Shown piece after piece: positions 11,901-26,900 of a stretch of DNA of 64,000 bases. The stretch covers positions 27,462 to 91,461 of the forward strand of contig NZ_SUMD01000015.1 in the NCBI RefSeq assembly GCF_005049235.1, read 5' to 3'. How positions within the stretch are numbered: position 1 is the stretch's first letter; every line of letters begins with the position of its first letter. Position numbers and translations under genes: made by a program. The notes beneath the pieces are model-generated. The model was not told the DNA's origin. It was given only the letters and a program-made list of their open reading frames with translations, and did not search any database. Source of the stretch: Rhodococcus oryzae. GTDB lineage: Bacteria > Actinomycetota > Actinomycetes > Mycobacteriales > Mycobacteriaceae.

Positions 11901-14900
11901 GTGCCGGGCGCGGATCTCTCGCGGACCGTCGGCTGGTTCACCAGCGTGTACCCCGTTCGGCTCGACCTCGGTGGGGCCGACCTCGATGACGCGCTCGCGG
12001 GCGGGGCAGCGGCGGGAGCCGCTGTCAAGGCGGTCAAGGAGCAGCTGCTGGCGGTGCCGGACAACGGCATCGGGTACGGCCTGCTGCGGTACCTCAACCC
12101 GGAGACCGGCGCGGAGCTGAGCTCCGGGGCTGTTCCCCAGATCAGCTTCAACTACCTCGGCCGGTTCGGTACCGGGGAGCTCACCGACGAGATCCGTGGC
12201 CTCGGCTGGATCCCGGTCACCGACGGCGGCACGCTCGGCGGCGCGGCCGATCCGGCCATGGCACCCGAGTCCGCGTTGGAGATCAACGCGTCGGTGCTGC
12301 CGGGCGGCGGCCTGTCGGCCACCCTGTCGTTCGCGACCGGTGTGCTCACCGAGGCGGAGGTCGAGGAGTTCGCCGGATTCTGGCGCGCCGCGATGACCGC
12401 GATCAGCGCGCACGCGCGCACCGAGGCAGCAGGCGGCCTGACCCCGTCCGACCTGCCACTGGTGTCCCTGTCGCAGGATCAGATCGAACTGTTCGAGTCG
12501 CGGTACCCGAGCGTCGAGGACCTGTGGTCCCTGTCCCCGCTGCAGCACGGACTGCTCTTCCACGCGCTGCTCACCGAGGGCATGCCGGACGTGGTGGACG
12601 TCTACACCGCGCAGTTCGTGCTCGACCTGGCCGGATCGGTCGACGCCGATCGGCTGCGTCGTGCCGCCGACCGGCTCCTGGTCCGGAACCCGAACCTGCG
12701 CTCGGTGTTCCTCGTCGACGAGGCAGTGGGATCGGTCCAGGTCGTGGTTGGCGACACCCGGGCCCCGCTCACCCTGCACGATCTCAGCGGCCTCGACGAG
12801 GAGTCGAGGGCGGCCGAGCGGCAGCGGATCCTCGATGCGGACCGCGCGACGGGCTTCGACATGGCCACGCCGCCGCTGGTCCGGCTGACCCTGCTCAGGC
12901 TGGCGGCCGATAGCTGGCAGCTCGTGTTCACCAACCACCACGTGATCCTCGACGGCTGGTCGACCCCGCTGGTCATCCGTGAGCTGATGGCGCTCTACGC
13001 CATGGACGGCGACGATTCGGCGCTGCCTCGGGCTCGGGACTACAAGGACTACCTGCACTGGCTCGCCGGACAGGACCGCGCGCAGTCGCTGGAGACCTGG
13101 CGCGATGCGCTGGCCGGAGCGGATGATCCGACCCTGCTGGCGCCTGCGGTGCAGGGCGTCAACCACGCCGCGGTGCCGGGCAAGGTGGAAGGTTCGCTCT
13201 CCGCAGAGGAGACCGCGGGTGCGGAGGCGCTCGCGGCGGAGCTGGGCGTCACGCTGAACACGCTGGTGCAGACGGCCTGGGGCGTCGTGCTCGGCATGCT
13301 CAGCGGTCGCGGCACCGTGGTGTTCGGTGCCACCGTGTCCGGTCGACCGTCGGACCTGTCCGGCGTCGAGTCGATGGCCGGATTGTTCATCAACACCATT
13401 CCCGTTGCCGTGCGGCTCGTTCCGCACGAGCCGGTTCGCGAGCTGCTCGCACGCCTGCAGTCGGAGCAGGCGGGCCTGCTCGACCACCACTTCGTCGGGC
13501 TGACCGACATCCACCGGGCGGCGGGTGACGCCGCGCTGTTCGACACCGCCGTGATCTACGAGTCCTATCCTGTGGACACCTCCGGCGTTGGCGGCGACGT
13601 CGACATCGCCGGGATGCGGTTGATGGGTGTGGAATCCGCGGCCGCGAGCCATTTCCCGCTCTCGATCGTGGCCGCTCCCGTCGACGGCCGTCTGCACCTC
13701 GCCGCCGAGTTCCAGCACGAGGCCTTCGACGAGGCGACCGTCGCGGGTCATCTCGACCGCACGATCCGGGTGCTGCGCGAGTTCGTGGCGCGTCCGGATG
13801 CGAACGTCGGTTCGCTGCGGCTGATCACCGACGACGAGCTGCAGCTGCTCGACTCGTACAACCGCACCGAACTCGCCCGCACCTCCGAGACGTTGCTCGA
13901 ACGCATCGACGCGCGGGTCGCCGAGGACGCGTCCGCGATTGCGGTGGTGGCATCGGGCACGAGCGTCACGCGCGGCGAGCTCGACCGTCGCGCCAACCGG
14001 TTGGCGCATGAGCTGATCGCGGCGGGCGTCGGCATCGATGACGTGGTGGCCCTGATCGTCCCCCGGTCGGTGGACTGGGTGGTCGGCATGCTCGCGGCGT
14101 GGAAGGTCGGCGCGGCCTACCTGCCGGTCGACACGAAGGCGCCCGCGGACCGGATCGCAGCCGTTCTGGAGGACTGCGAGGTCGGGGCCGTTGTGCTCGC
14201 GGACGGGTGGAGCGAGGAGCTCGCCTACTCCGGAGCGCTCGTGCGGCTGGGCGATGTGGACACCGAGTCCCGGCTCGCGAGCAGGCCGGAGACGGCCCCG
14301 CCGAACCGCTGGACCGAACCCGGCGCCGGTCACCGCCTCGCCTACGTGATCACCACCTCGGGATCGACCGGCAGGCCGAAGCCGACCCTGGTGCCGATGG
14401 CGGGCGTCCTCAACACCGCCGAGTGGTACCGCGGTGAGATCCGCCTCGAGCCGGGTGACGGTGCGCTGGTCGCGAACTCGCCGGTCTTCGACCAGACGCA
14501 GAAGAACGTGTGGGTCACGCTGTCCGACGGTGGCGTGCTGCACCTGGCGGGGGACCCCTTCGACCCGGTCGAGATCCTCGAGATCATCGGTGGGGGCTCG
14601 GTGGTCAACGCGAACCTGGCGCCGAGCGCCTTCGCCACGCTGCTCGACGCGGACGCGGACCAGTCGGTGCTGCCCGCGCTGCGGTCGTTGCACCTGGGCG
14701 GCGAGTCGTTCAATCCGGCCAGGCTCGCGCACCTCGAGGCGGCGGATACCAGGCTGCACAACAACTACGGGCCGACCGAGGCCACCGACATGATCACCGA
14801 TCACCGGTTGAGCTCGGTGACGACCGGCTACCCCGACGGCCGGGTCCCGATCGGGCCCGCGCTGCCGAACTACGAGCTGTACGTGCTCGACCAGCACCTG

Positions 14901-17900
14901 CGCCTGGTGCCGCCCGGAGTGCCCGGCGAGCTGTACATCGGTGGTCCGCTGGTGCTCGCCCGCGGCTACGGAAGTCGGTTCGCGCTCACCGCGGCCCGGT
15001 TCGTGGCGAACCCGTTCCGGGGTGGCGGCGAGCGGATGTACCAGTCCGGCGACGTCGTGTACTGGAACACCGACGGCGAACTCGAGTACGTCGGCCGCAC
15101 CGACTTCCAGGTCAAGATCCGTGGTCTGCGGGTCGAGCTCGGCGAGATCGAGATGGCGCTGCTGGCCGACCCGCGGGTGGGCCAGGTCGCCGTGGTGGTC
15201 AAGACCACCGAGACCGGGATCGACCGGTTGGTCGCCTACGTGGTTCCCGCCGACTCCGCGGACGGACTCGAAGAGGCGGTCACCGAGGTCGCCCGACGTG
15301 CCCTGCCCGACTACATGGTGCCCTCGGCGGTCGTGGTCCTCGACGAATTCGAGCTGACCCCCAGCGGAAAGGTCGATCGGAAGGCGCTGCCGGATCCTGA
15401 TTTCGGCTCCGCGGAGGAGTCCTACCGGGCGCCCGCGAATGTCGTCGAGGAGATCGTCGCGGCCGTGTACGGCGAGCTGCTGTCGGTGCCCCGGGTGTCC
15501 GCGACCGACAGTTTCTTCGCCCTCGGCGGCGACTCGCTGGTCGCGACCAAGGTCGTGGCGCGGGTCAACGCGGGGACCGGGGCGGCGCTCCGTCTGCGCG
15601 ACCTCTTCGAGGCGCCGACGGTGGCCGAACTGGCCGCCAGGATCGAACGCGGGGAAGGCCGCGCCGAGACCCGCAGCGAACTGTCGGCCCGGCCGCGCCC
15701 CGGCCGGATCCCGTTGTCGCTGGCGCAGTCTCGTATGTGGTTCCTGAACCAGTACGACACCTCCTCGCCGGTCTACAACATCCCGATGGCGATCAGGCTC
15801 ACCGGTGCACTCGACACCGACATCCTCCGCGCCGCGCTCGGTGACGTCCTCGAACGCCACGAGTCCCTGCGGACGCTGTTCCCGAATACCGATGACGGTC
15901 CCTACCAGCTGATCGTGCCCGCGGCCGACGTCGATCTGGACGTGAGCACCGCGACCGTCTCCGAGTCCGGCCTCGCGGCCGAGCTCGTCGCGTTCTTCTC
16001 CCAGGGCTTCGACGTGACGACCGGGATCCCGTTGCGGGTCAAGATCGTCCAGGTCGCCGACACGGATGTCGCCGAGCACGTACTGGCGATGTCGATCCAT
16101 CACATCTCGTCCGACGGCGCCTCCACCGCGCCGCTGGCCAGGGACCTGGTCACCGCCTACCTCGCGCGCACCGCGGGCGAGGCGCCGCGGTGGACCCCGC
16201 TCGAGGTCCAGTACGCGGACTTCAGCATCTGGCAGCGCGAGGTCCTCGGCACCCCCGACGATCCGAAGTCGTTGGCGGCGCAGCAGATCGAGTACTGGAC
16301 AACGGCACTCGCCGGGATCCCCGAGGTCCTCGAACTCCCGGGGGACCGCCCGCGGCCCTCGCAGCAGTCCTTCCGGGCGGGCAGCGTCTCCTTCGCCGTC
16401 GACCCCGAACTGCGTGGACGCTTGGATGCGCTCGCCCGCGAACACGGGGCCACCCTGTTCATGGCCGTGCACGCGGCGCTCGTGGTGTTCCTGTCTCGGC
16501 TCGGCAACACCGATGACGTCGCCATCGCGACGCCCGTCGCGGGACGCGGAGAACGTCAGCTCGACGATCTCGTCGGCATGTTCGTCAACACGCTGGTGCT
16601 GCGTACGGCCATCGATGCGGATGCTTCCTTCGCCGAGCTACTCGAGCAGGTCAGGGAGACCGACCTCGGTGCCTTCGGCAACGCCGACGTGCCGTTCGAG
16701 CAGCTGGTCGAGGCGCTCAACCCCACCCGTTCGCGGGCGCATTCGCCTTTCGCCCAGGTGATCCTCGGATTCCAGAACCTCGAGCAGGCCGCGCTGGAAC
16801 TGCCGGGACTCACGGTGAGCGCGCTGGAGAGCGGCCTGCAGGTCGCGAAGTTCGACCTGCAGCTGATGATGATGGAGAGCGACCCCGCGGGTGGCGGCGG
16901 GCTGACCGCCGAGTTCACCTACGCCTCCGATCTGTTCGACGAGTCGACGGTCCGGGACTTCGCCACTCGCTTCCTGCGGGTCCTGGAGGCCGTCGTCGCG
17001 GCTCCGGCGCAGGCAGTCGGCGACCTGAGCCTGCTCGATTCGGACGAGCGGGCACGGCTCGCGCCGGTGTCAGGGACCCCGAGCATCGCGCAGGCCACCC
17101 TTCCGGAGTTGCTGGCCGCGGCCGTCGAGCTGAACCCCGACGCGCACGCGGTGGAGTTCGGTGACCTCGCGATGACCTACAGCGAGCTCGACGAACTCTC
17201 GAACAGGCTGGCGCGCAGGCTCATCGGAGCAGGCGTCGGCGCCGAGGACTTCGTCGCGGTGGCGCTGTCCCGGTCCGCCGGATCGGTGCTCGCGGTCTGG
17301 GCGATCGCCAAGACCGGGGCCGCCTTCGTGCCGCTCGACCTGTCGTACCCGCAGGAGCGGATCGAGTACCTGGCCGCGGATTCCGGCGTCCGGGTCGGGC
17401 TCACCGACCTGGCCAGCATCGACTCCGTGCCCGGCTCGGTGACCTGGATGGCGCTCGACGACGTCGAGTTCTCCGCCTCGGTCGACGAACAGTCGTCCGA
17501 GCCCATCACCGACACCGATCGGGTCCGGCCGCTGACGGTCGAGTCCGGGGCCTACATGGTCTACACCTCGGGCTCCACCGGTAAGCCCAAGGGCGTGCTC
17601 GTCACGCACACCGGCCTCGCGAACTTCGCTGCGGCGCAGCGAGAGCACTACTCGGTGACCCGTGACTCGCGGACCCTGCACTTCGCGTCGCCGAGCTTCG
17701 ACGGTGCGGTGCTGGAACTGCTGCTCGCGATCGGCTCGGGCGCCACGATGGTGATCGCGCCGCCGAGCATCTATGGCGGCCAGGAGTTGGGTGACTTCCT
17801 GCGTGCGGAGCGGGTGACCCACGCCTTCGTCACGACGGCCGCCCTGGCGACCGTCGACCCGGTCGGGCTCGACGAGCTCACCGACGTCGCGGTCGGCGGC

Positions 17901-20900
17901 GAGGCCGTGCAGGCCGAGCTGGTCGCCCGATGGGCGCCCGGCAGGCGACTGTTCGACGTCTACGGTCCGACCGAGACGTCGATGGTGATCACCATGAGCC
18001 GGCCGATGGTGCCGGGCGGATCGATCAACATCGGCGGTCCCGTCCGCGGCGCCGACGCGATGGTGCTCGACGGCCGCCTGCACCCGGTCCCGGTCGGGGT
18101 GCCGGGCGAGCTGTACTTCGCGGGTCCCGCGCTCGGCCGCGGCTATCACCAGCGGTTCGCGCTGACGGCGGACCGCTTCGTCGCGAACCCGTTCGCGGCG
18201 GACGGCTCCCGGATGTACCGGACCGGCGACGTGGTGCGCTGGATCGAGACCGACGGGGCGAGCGGAGCGACGGGGGATGACACCGCCGCGCTGGCCATCG
18301 AGTACGTGGGCCGCAGCGACTTCCAGCTCAAGGTACGCGGCTTCCGCATCGAGCTCGGCGAGATCGACGCCGTTCTCACCCGGCACGAGAGCGTCGAGTT
18401 CGCGGCGACGATCGGCCACAAGACCGCCTCGGGCAACACGGTGCTCGTGGCGTACGTGCTCGCAGGCGCCGGTCGGAGCATCGACAGGTCGGTCCTGGCC
18501 GAGTACGCGGGCATCGAGATGCCCGCGCACATGGTGCCCTCGGCCTTCGTCGAGCTCGATTCGATCCCGCTGACGCCCAACGGAAAGCTCGATCGCAGGG
18601 CACTGCCCGAACCGGTCTTCGAGTCGGCCGCCGAGTACCGCGCCCCGCGCAACCCGGTGGAAGAGGTGATCGCGGGAGTCTTCGCCGACGTCCTCGGCGT
18701 GGACCGGGTCTCGGCGGACCAGGACTTCTTCGACATCGGCGGCAACTCACTGGTGGCCACCCGGGTGGTGGCACGGGTGAACGCCGCGCTCGGTATCTCG
18801 ATGGGCGTGCGGGAACTGTTCGACGCCCCAACGGTGGAGTCGCTGGCGGTGGCCGCGGCATCGATGTCCGGCAGGGACGTCAACCGCCCCGCACTGGTCG
18901 CACGGCCGCGGACCGGCCGGATCCCGCTGTCGATGGCGCAGAAGCGGATCTGGTTCCTCAACCAGTTCGACACCGCCTCGGCGGCGTACAACATCCCGCT
19001 CGGGGTCAGGTTGTCCGGTGCGCTGAACGTGGAGGCATTGCAGCAGGCCATGTTCGACGTGCTGGCCAGGCACGAGTCGCTGCGGACGATCTACCCCTCC
19101 GGCCCGGACGGACCGGAGCAGCGCGTGATCGAGGTGGGCGCGGCGTCGATCGAGCTCGCCCGGATCACCGTCACGGAGCCCGAGCTGATGGCAAGGGCGG
19201 CGGAGTTCGCCGGCCGGGGCTTCGATGTCACGGATTCGCTGCCGGTGCGCGCGGCCCTGTTCGAACTGTCAGCCGACCAGCATGTGCTGTTGGTCGTGGT
19301 GCACCACATCAGCGCGGACGGCTCGTCGATGGCGCCGCTCGCCCGGGACGTGATGAGTGCCTACGTGGCACGCGCGCAGGGCGAGGCGCCGCACTGGGAA
19401 CCGCTTCCGGTGCAGTACGCCGACTACGCGCTGTGGCAGCGCGAGGTCCTCGGCGCGGAATCGGACCCGGAGTCGGTGATCGCCAAGCAGGTCGACCACT
19501 GGCGTGATGCCCTGTCCGGCCTGCCGGACCTGCTGGAGCTGCCCACCGACCGCCCCCGGCCGGCCATGCAGTCGATGCTGGGCGAGCGGGTGGACTTCGA
19601 GGTCCCGTCGCAGCTGTCGACCCAGATCGATGCGCTCGCCCGGACGACGGGCACCACCTCGTTCATGGTGATGCAGGCCGCCTACGCGGTGCTGTTGATG
19701 CACCTGAGCGGCACCGGCGACATCGCCGTCGGCACCGCCGTCGCCGGTCGTGGCGAGGAGGCACTCGACCCGATCGTCGGCATGTTCGTCAACACCCTCG
19801 TGTTGCGTACGCAGATGGAGTCGGCCGACACCTTCCGGTCGGTTCTCGAGACTGTGCGCGAGGGCGACCTGCAGGCCTTCTCGCATGCCGATCTGCCGTT
19901 CGAGCGGCTCGTCGAGATCCTCGACCCGGAACGGTCGACCGCGCATGCCCCGCTGGTGCAGGTGTCGTTCGGCTTCGAGAACGTCGACACCCCGGTCTTC
20001 GAGCTGCCCGGCCTGACGGTCAGCGGCCTGTCCACCGACCTGGGCCAGGCGAAGTACGACCTGGAGCTCTCCTTCTCCGAGCAGTCCGACGAGGCCGGGA
20101 ACACCGGTTTCGCGGGTGTGTTCGGATTCGCGACCTCGCTGTTCGACCGCGAGAGCGTGGAGCGGATGGCGCAGCGGTTCGTCCGGATCCTGACCACGGC
20201 CGTCGCCGACCCCGAGGTCGTCGTCGGGGACATCGACCTGCTCGAGCCGGACGAGCGCGAGCGCGTGCTGACCGAGTTCAACCAGACCGCGGTTCCGGTG
20301 GAGCCGACCACCCTGGTGGAGCTGATCGACCGGTCGGTCGCGCGGACGCCCGATGCGCCCGCGATGACCTTCGAGGACACCACCCTCAGCTTCGCCGAGT
20401 TCGACGCCCGCGTGAATCGTCTGGCCCGGCACCTGATCTCCGAGGGCGTTGGGCCCGAGACGCTGGTCGTTCTCGCGGCCCGCCGGTCCCTCGAGATGAT
20501 GGTCGGGATGTACGCCGTGATGAAGGCGGGCGGCGCCTACGTGCCGGTCGACCCCGATCAGCCGGCCGAACGACTGGAGCTGGTGCTCTCGATCGCGCAG
20601 CCGGTCGCCGTCCTCACCACGTCGTGGGACGGGGTCGAGCTGCCTGCGGGTGTTCCGGTCGTGGAGATCGACTCGGCTCCGACCGGTCATCTCGATGCCG
20701 CCCCGATCACCGACGCCCAGCGGTTGCGTCCGCTGCGTCGCGGCAATCCCGCGTACGTGATCTTCACCTCCGGCTCCACCGGTGTGCCCAAGGGCGTGGC
20801 CGTCAGTCATGCCGCGATCGTCAACCAGCTCAGCTGGTTCATCGGCGAGTACGAGATGACGGCCTCGGATGTGGTGCTGCAGAAGACGCCGATCGTGTTC

Positions 20901-23900
20901 GACCCGTCGGTGTGGGAGCTGTTCGTGCCCTTCATCTCCGGCGGTCACCTGGTGATCGCGAAGCCGGACGGGCACCGGGACGCCGAGTACCTCATCGACG
21001 TTTCCCGTCGGTGGAACGTCACCACTCTCGGCTTCGTGCCGTCGATGCTGGCGGCCTTCCTGTCCAGCCCCGAGCTGGCGTTCCCGCCGTCGGTGCGATC
21101 GCTCCAGTTGGCGGGCGAGGCGCTGAGTCCCGAGCTCGCGGCCCGCACGCTTGCGAGCGCGTCGCTCGGGATCAACAACGCCTACGGGCCGACCGAGACC
21201 ACGCTGACCTCGGTGCACTACTGGGCCGACGGCACCGAGACCGGCTCGATGCCGATCGGCATCCCGGTGTGGAACAGCCAGGCCTACGTGCTCGACTCGC
21301 GCCTGAACCCGGTGGTCCCTGGCGCCAGGGGAGAGCTCTATCTCGCGGGCGGTCAGGTTGCCCGCGGCTACCACGCCCGGTCGGGGCTGACGGCGGAGCG
21401 GTTCGTGCCGAATCCCTTCGGTGCGCCCGGCTCCGTCATGTACCGGACCGGTGACCTCGGGCGCTTGCGTCGCGACGGGCAGCTGGAGTACCTGGGACGC
21501 ACCGACTTCCAGGTCAAGATCAGGGGTCAGCGGATCGAGCTCGGCGAGATCGAGTCGGCCCTGCTTGACCACTCGTCGGTGGACCAGGCGGTGGTGATCG
21601 CGGCAGACACCGAACGAGGTCAGCGACTGGTCGCCTACCTGGTGGCCGCGACGGGCGTCACTGTCGACACCGGCGACGTGCGGGCCGAGGTGGCCCGCGC
21701 GTTGCCCGGCTACATGGTGCCGGACGCCCTGATCGTGCTCGAGGCGATGCCCGTGACCAGCAACGGCAAGCTGGACCGGCGGGCGCTGCCCGCACCGGAG
21801 TTCGCCTCCGTCGCCGACACCTACGTCGCGCCCCGCACCCCCGCGGAGCAGACGATCGCCGCGGTGTTCGCGGAGGTGCTCGGGGTGGAGCGGGTCAGCG
21901 TCGAGGATTCGTTCTTCGCCCTCGGCGGTGACAGCATCATGTCGATCCAGCTGGTCACGAGGGCCAAGGCCGCAGGCCTGGCCTTCACCGCCCGGCAGGT
22001 CTTCGAGCACCGAACGGTCGCCGCGCTCGCCGCGGTCGCGGGTGAGGCCGCCGCGGCCGCCATCACCCTGGCGGAGCTGCCGGGCGGCGGCGTCGGCGAG
22101 ATGCCGCCCACGCCGATCATGCGGGCCACCGCCGAGCGCGGCGGGCTGCTGCGTCGGTTCTCGCAGTCGAGCTTTGTGACGTTGCCGCACGGAATCGACC
22201 GTGCCACGGTGGAATCGACGATCCAGTCCGTCCTCGATCGGCACGACGCGCTGCGTCTGCGCTGGAACGAGGACGGCTCCGGGCTCACCGTCACCGAGGC
22301 CGGGTCGGTCCCGTCGGCACGGCTGGTCCACCGCGTCGAGTTCGCGTCGCGGCCCGGCACCGAGGAGTTCGCCGCGCTGGTCCGTGGCGAATTCGAGGCG
22401 GCCGCAGACCGGCTCGATCCCACGACGGGGATCGTGGCCCAGTTTGTCTGGTTCGACCCGTCGGCCGGGGCAGGCGACACCAACGGTCGACTGCTGATGG
22501 TGATCCACCACCTGGCCGTGGACGGTGTGTCCTGGCGAATCCTCTTGCCGGACTTTGCTTCCGCGTGGGGTCAGGTGCAGTCAGGTGCGGAGCCCGAGCT
22601 GCCCGAGGTCGGTACCTCACTGCGACGGTGGGCCCACGGACTCGCCGAGGCCGCGGTGTCCGAGCGGCGCACCGAGGAGCTCGGATACTGGCGGAGCGTG
22701 CTCGAGGGGACCGACCCGACGCTCGGGTCGCGTCTGGTCGACCCCGCTCTCGACGTGGTGTCGGCGACCGCGGGAGTCCGGGTCGAGGCGTCCGCCGAGA
22801 CCACCGAGGGGCTGCTGACTGCGGTGCCGAGGGCGTTCGGCGGCGGTGTCAACGACGGACTGCTCGCCGCCCTTGCCCTCGCGGTGGCGCGCTGGCGTGA
22901 GCGACGCGGCGTCGCCGCGTCGGCGACCCTGCTGGGCCTGGAGGGGCACGGCCGCGAGGAAGAGGCCGTCGAGGGCGCGGACCTGTCCCGCACCGTCGGC
23001 TGGTTCACCTCGCTGTTCCCCGTGCGGATCGACGTGTCCGGGGTGGACCTCGACGACGCCTTCGCGGGCGGCCCGGCCGCGGGACAGGCGATCAAGCTGG
23101 TCAAGGAACAGCTCCTCGCCGTCCCAGACCGGGGCATCGGTTACGGGCTGTTGCGGTACCTCAACGCGGAGACGGCCCAGGATCTGAGCGGTTTCGCCGC
23201 CCCGCAGATCGGGTTCAACTACCTCGGCAGGACCGGCGCGTTCGAGGTCACCGACGAGATGCGCGACATGGGCTGGGTGCCGGTCGGTGACGGCGGCGTT
23301 CTCGGGTCGGCACTCGACCCGGACATGCCGGTCGCCGCGCTCGACATCAACGCGGTCGTGTCGAACTCCGAAGGTGTCGAGACACTCTCGACGGTGTTCG
23401 ATTTCGCGACCGGCGTGCTGTCGGCCGCGGACGTCGACGAGCTGGCGGAGCTGTGGAGCGGGGCGCTCGATGCGATCGCGAGCCATGCCGGCGGCCCGGG
23501 CGCGGGCGGATTCACCCCCTCCGACCTTCCGTTGGTCTCGCTGACGCAGTCGCAGATCGAACGCTACGAGGCGCGATTCCCGACCATGTCGGACATCTGG
23601 TCCCTCTCGCCGCTGCAGTACGGCATGTACTTCCATGCGGCGCTGGCAGAGTCCGCCGTGGACGTCTACACGGCACAGCTGTGTCTGCGTCTCGGTGGCG
23701 TCGTCGACGCCGACCGGATGCGCCGGGCCGCTCAGGCACTGATCGACCGGCACCCCAGCTTCCGGACCGCCTTCGTCACCGATGACACGGGCATCGCGGC
23801 GCAGGTGGTGCTCGAGGACACCGAGATCCCGTTCGTCACCGTCGACCTGTCCGGCCTGGACCAGGCCGACCGGGGTGCCGAGCGGGCCCGGATCGTCGAG

Positions 23901-26900
23901 CAGGACCGACTGGCCAAGTTCGACCTCGGCGCGCCGCCGCTGATGCGGTTGACGCTGATCACCCTCGGCGAGGGCGAGTACGAGCTGGTGGTGATGAACC
24001 ACCACATCGCGATCGACGGTTGGTCCACGCCGTTGGTGCTCAAGGAACTGCTGGTGCTGTACGCGGCGGACGGCGACGCCTCGGTGCTGCCGCAGGCACG
24101 CTCGTACCGCGACTTCCTGGCGTGGCTGGCCGAGCGTGACCACGTGCGCTCACTGCAGGCGTGGGAGGACTCGCTCGGTGGCGTGGAGGGGCCGACGCTG
24201 CTCGTCTCCGGCGACCGGGGCCGTCAGCAGGACAGCACCTCCGGCCAGTACCTCACGCAGTTGGGTACAGCGGAGACCGCGGAACTCGTCGCCCGCGCAC
24301 GCGAACTCGGCGTCACGCCGAACACCTTCGTGCAGGTGTCCTGGGCGATCCTGCTCGGGTCGCTGACCGGCCGCGAGGACACCGTCTTCGGTGCCACCGT
24401 CTCGGGCCGGCCGCCGGAGATCCCCGGCGTGGAGTCGATGATCGGCCTGTTCATCAACACCGTGCCGCTGCGCGTGCACCTGGACCCGTCGGAGTCGGTG
24501 GCGCAGCTGCTCACCCGGGTGCAGGCCGAGCAGGCCGACCTGCTCGACCATCACTACGTCGGCCTGGCCGAGATCCAGCGCGCCGCAGGCGAAGCCGCGA
24601 TGTTCGACACCCTCGCGGTGTTCGAGTCGTTCCCCGTCGACATGGCGGGTGCGACCTCGCAGACCGACATCGCGGGGATGCGGGTGCTCGGCATGGACGG
24701 CATCGATGCCGCGCACTACCCGGTCGCGATGACGGCCAGCCTGGACAGCGCGCTGCACCTGAAGTTCATCCACGCCACCGAGCTGGTGGACGAGGACGCG
24801 GTCCGGACCCTGTCCGAGCGCTTCCTCCGGGTGCTCGGCACCGTCGTCTCGGCGCCGTCGACCCCGGTCGGCGCCGTCGAGGTCACCGATCCGGACGAGC
24901 GAGCCGCGCTGTCGCCGGTGTCCGGCCCGGCCGCGGAGCCGGCCACCCGCATGCTGCCCGAGTTGCTGGCCGCCGCTGCGACCGACCGGGATGCCCCGGC
25001 GTTGGTCTCGGGCGACCGGACCGTGTCGTACGGCGAACTCGACGATCGCTCGAATGCGCTGGCGCGGGTACTGATCGACCGTGGCGTCGGCCCCGAGTCG
25101 TTCGTGGCACTGGCGCTGCCGCGGTCGATCGAATCGCAGATCGCGTTGTGGGCGATCGCGAAGTCCGGCGGGGCGTTCGTGCCGATGGACCCGGCGTACC
25201 CGTCGGACCGGATCGAGCACATGACCACCGATTCGTCCGCCCTCGTCGGCATCACCGATGCCGAGCACCTGGCGGACCTGCCGACCACCGTCTCGTGGCT
25301 GGTCCTGGACGACCCCGAGTTCGCGGCGGCCGTGGATCTGGGGTCGACCGAACCGGTCACCGACGCGGATCGTCGTGCGCCCGTGCGGGAACAGCACGCG
25401 GCCTACGTGATCTACACGTCCGGATCCACCGGACTGCCCAAGGGCGTCGTGGTCAGCCATCAGGGCCTGGCGAACTTTGCCGCGGAGCAGCGCGAGCGCT
25501 ACTACGTCACCGCCCGGTCGCGCGCACTGCACTTCTCGTCCCCGAGCTTCGACGCATCGATGCTCGAGCTGTTGCTCGCCGTCGGCGCGGGCGCGGCCAT
25601 GGTGATCGTGCCTCCTGGCGTGTACGGCGGCACCGAGCTCGCGGACATCATCTCCGCGGCAGGCGTCACCCACGCGTTCATCACCCCGGGCGCACTCGCG
25701 TCCGTGTCGCCGGAGGGCCTGGACTGCCTGCAGCACCTGGTCGCCGGTGGCGAGGCGGTGCCGAACAACCTGGTGGACATCTGGGCGCCAGGCCGCAACT
25801 TCTACAACGGCTACGGCCCGACCGAGACGATCATCATGGCGACGATCAGCGGGGCACTGACCCCAGGCGAGATCCTCACCATCGGTGGGCCGATCCGCGG
25901 TATGTCCGCGACGGTGCTCGACCGCAGGATGCGTCCGGTGCCGGTCGGGGTCGCGGGTGAGCTCTATCTCGCGGGCGCGCAGATGGCACGCGGCTACCAC
26001 GACCGCCGCGCGCTGACCGCGGACCGCTTCGTGGCGAACCCGTTCGGCGAGGCCGGATCCCGGATGTACCGCACCGGCGACATGGTGCGCTGGATTGATC
26101 GGTCCGAGGCGGGCGACCGGTCGCGGCTCGAGATCGAGTACGTCGGACGCAGCGACTTCCAGGTCAAGGTCCGCGGCTTCCGCATCGAGCTCGGCGAGAT
26201 CGACGCGGCGTTGTCCGCACACGAGTCGGTCGACTTCGCGGTCACCGTCGGCAGGCAGGGACCGTCGGGTGCAACGGTGCTGGTGGCATATGTCGTCCCG
26301 GTCGCGTCCGCGACGGTCGACGTGGCGGCCCTGACGGAGTTCGTCGGGCGCTCGCTGCTCGCGCACATGGTGCCGTCGGCGATCGTGGTCCTCGATGCGA
26401 TCCCGCTGACCGTCAACGGCAAGGTGGACCGCAAGGCCCTGCCCGAGCCCGACTTCGGTTCCTCGCTCGAATCGTTCGTGGCTCCCACGAACCCGGTGGA
26501 GGAGATCCTGGCCGGTCTGTTCGCCGAGGTGCTCGGCGTCGAGCGGGTCAGCGTCACGGACTCCTTCTTCGCGCTCGGCGGCGACAGCATCGTGTCGATC
26601 CAGCTGGTGACCAGGGCGAAGGCCGCCGGTGTCGTGCTCAAGGCGCGGGATGTGTTCGAACGCAAGACCGTTGCCGGACTGGCTCAGGTCGCCACGCTGA
26701 CGTCCGAGTCCGGCGGCGCGACGGTGCTCGCCGAACTCGAGGGTGGGGGAGTCGGCGAGATGCCGCTCACCCCGATCATGCGGTGGATGACCGAGCGCCC
26801 CGGCGGCCACAACCGGATGCTCATGCCTGCCTTCCTGGCGCTGCCAGAGGGTATCGACAGGGCCGGGCTGGTGGCGACGCTGCGTGCGGTCTTCGACCGG

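Noticed and set aside
15531..15545. GGDS carrier motif in module 3 as a sign of a missing epimerisation domain
   Set aside because: The following condensation domain is of LCL type, so no E domain is expected; GGDS also occurs in ordinary carriers.
11652..16472. Open frame of about 1,600 codons on the minus strand inside the NRPS
   Set aside because: It is an antisense shadow of a high-GC coding sequence; its translation is arginine-rich, low in recognisable motifs, and the plus strand is an unbroken NRPS. The same applies to minus-strand frames at 19269-22511 and 24150-28913.
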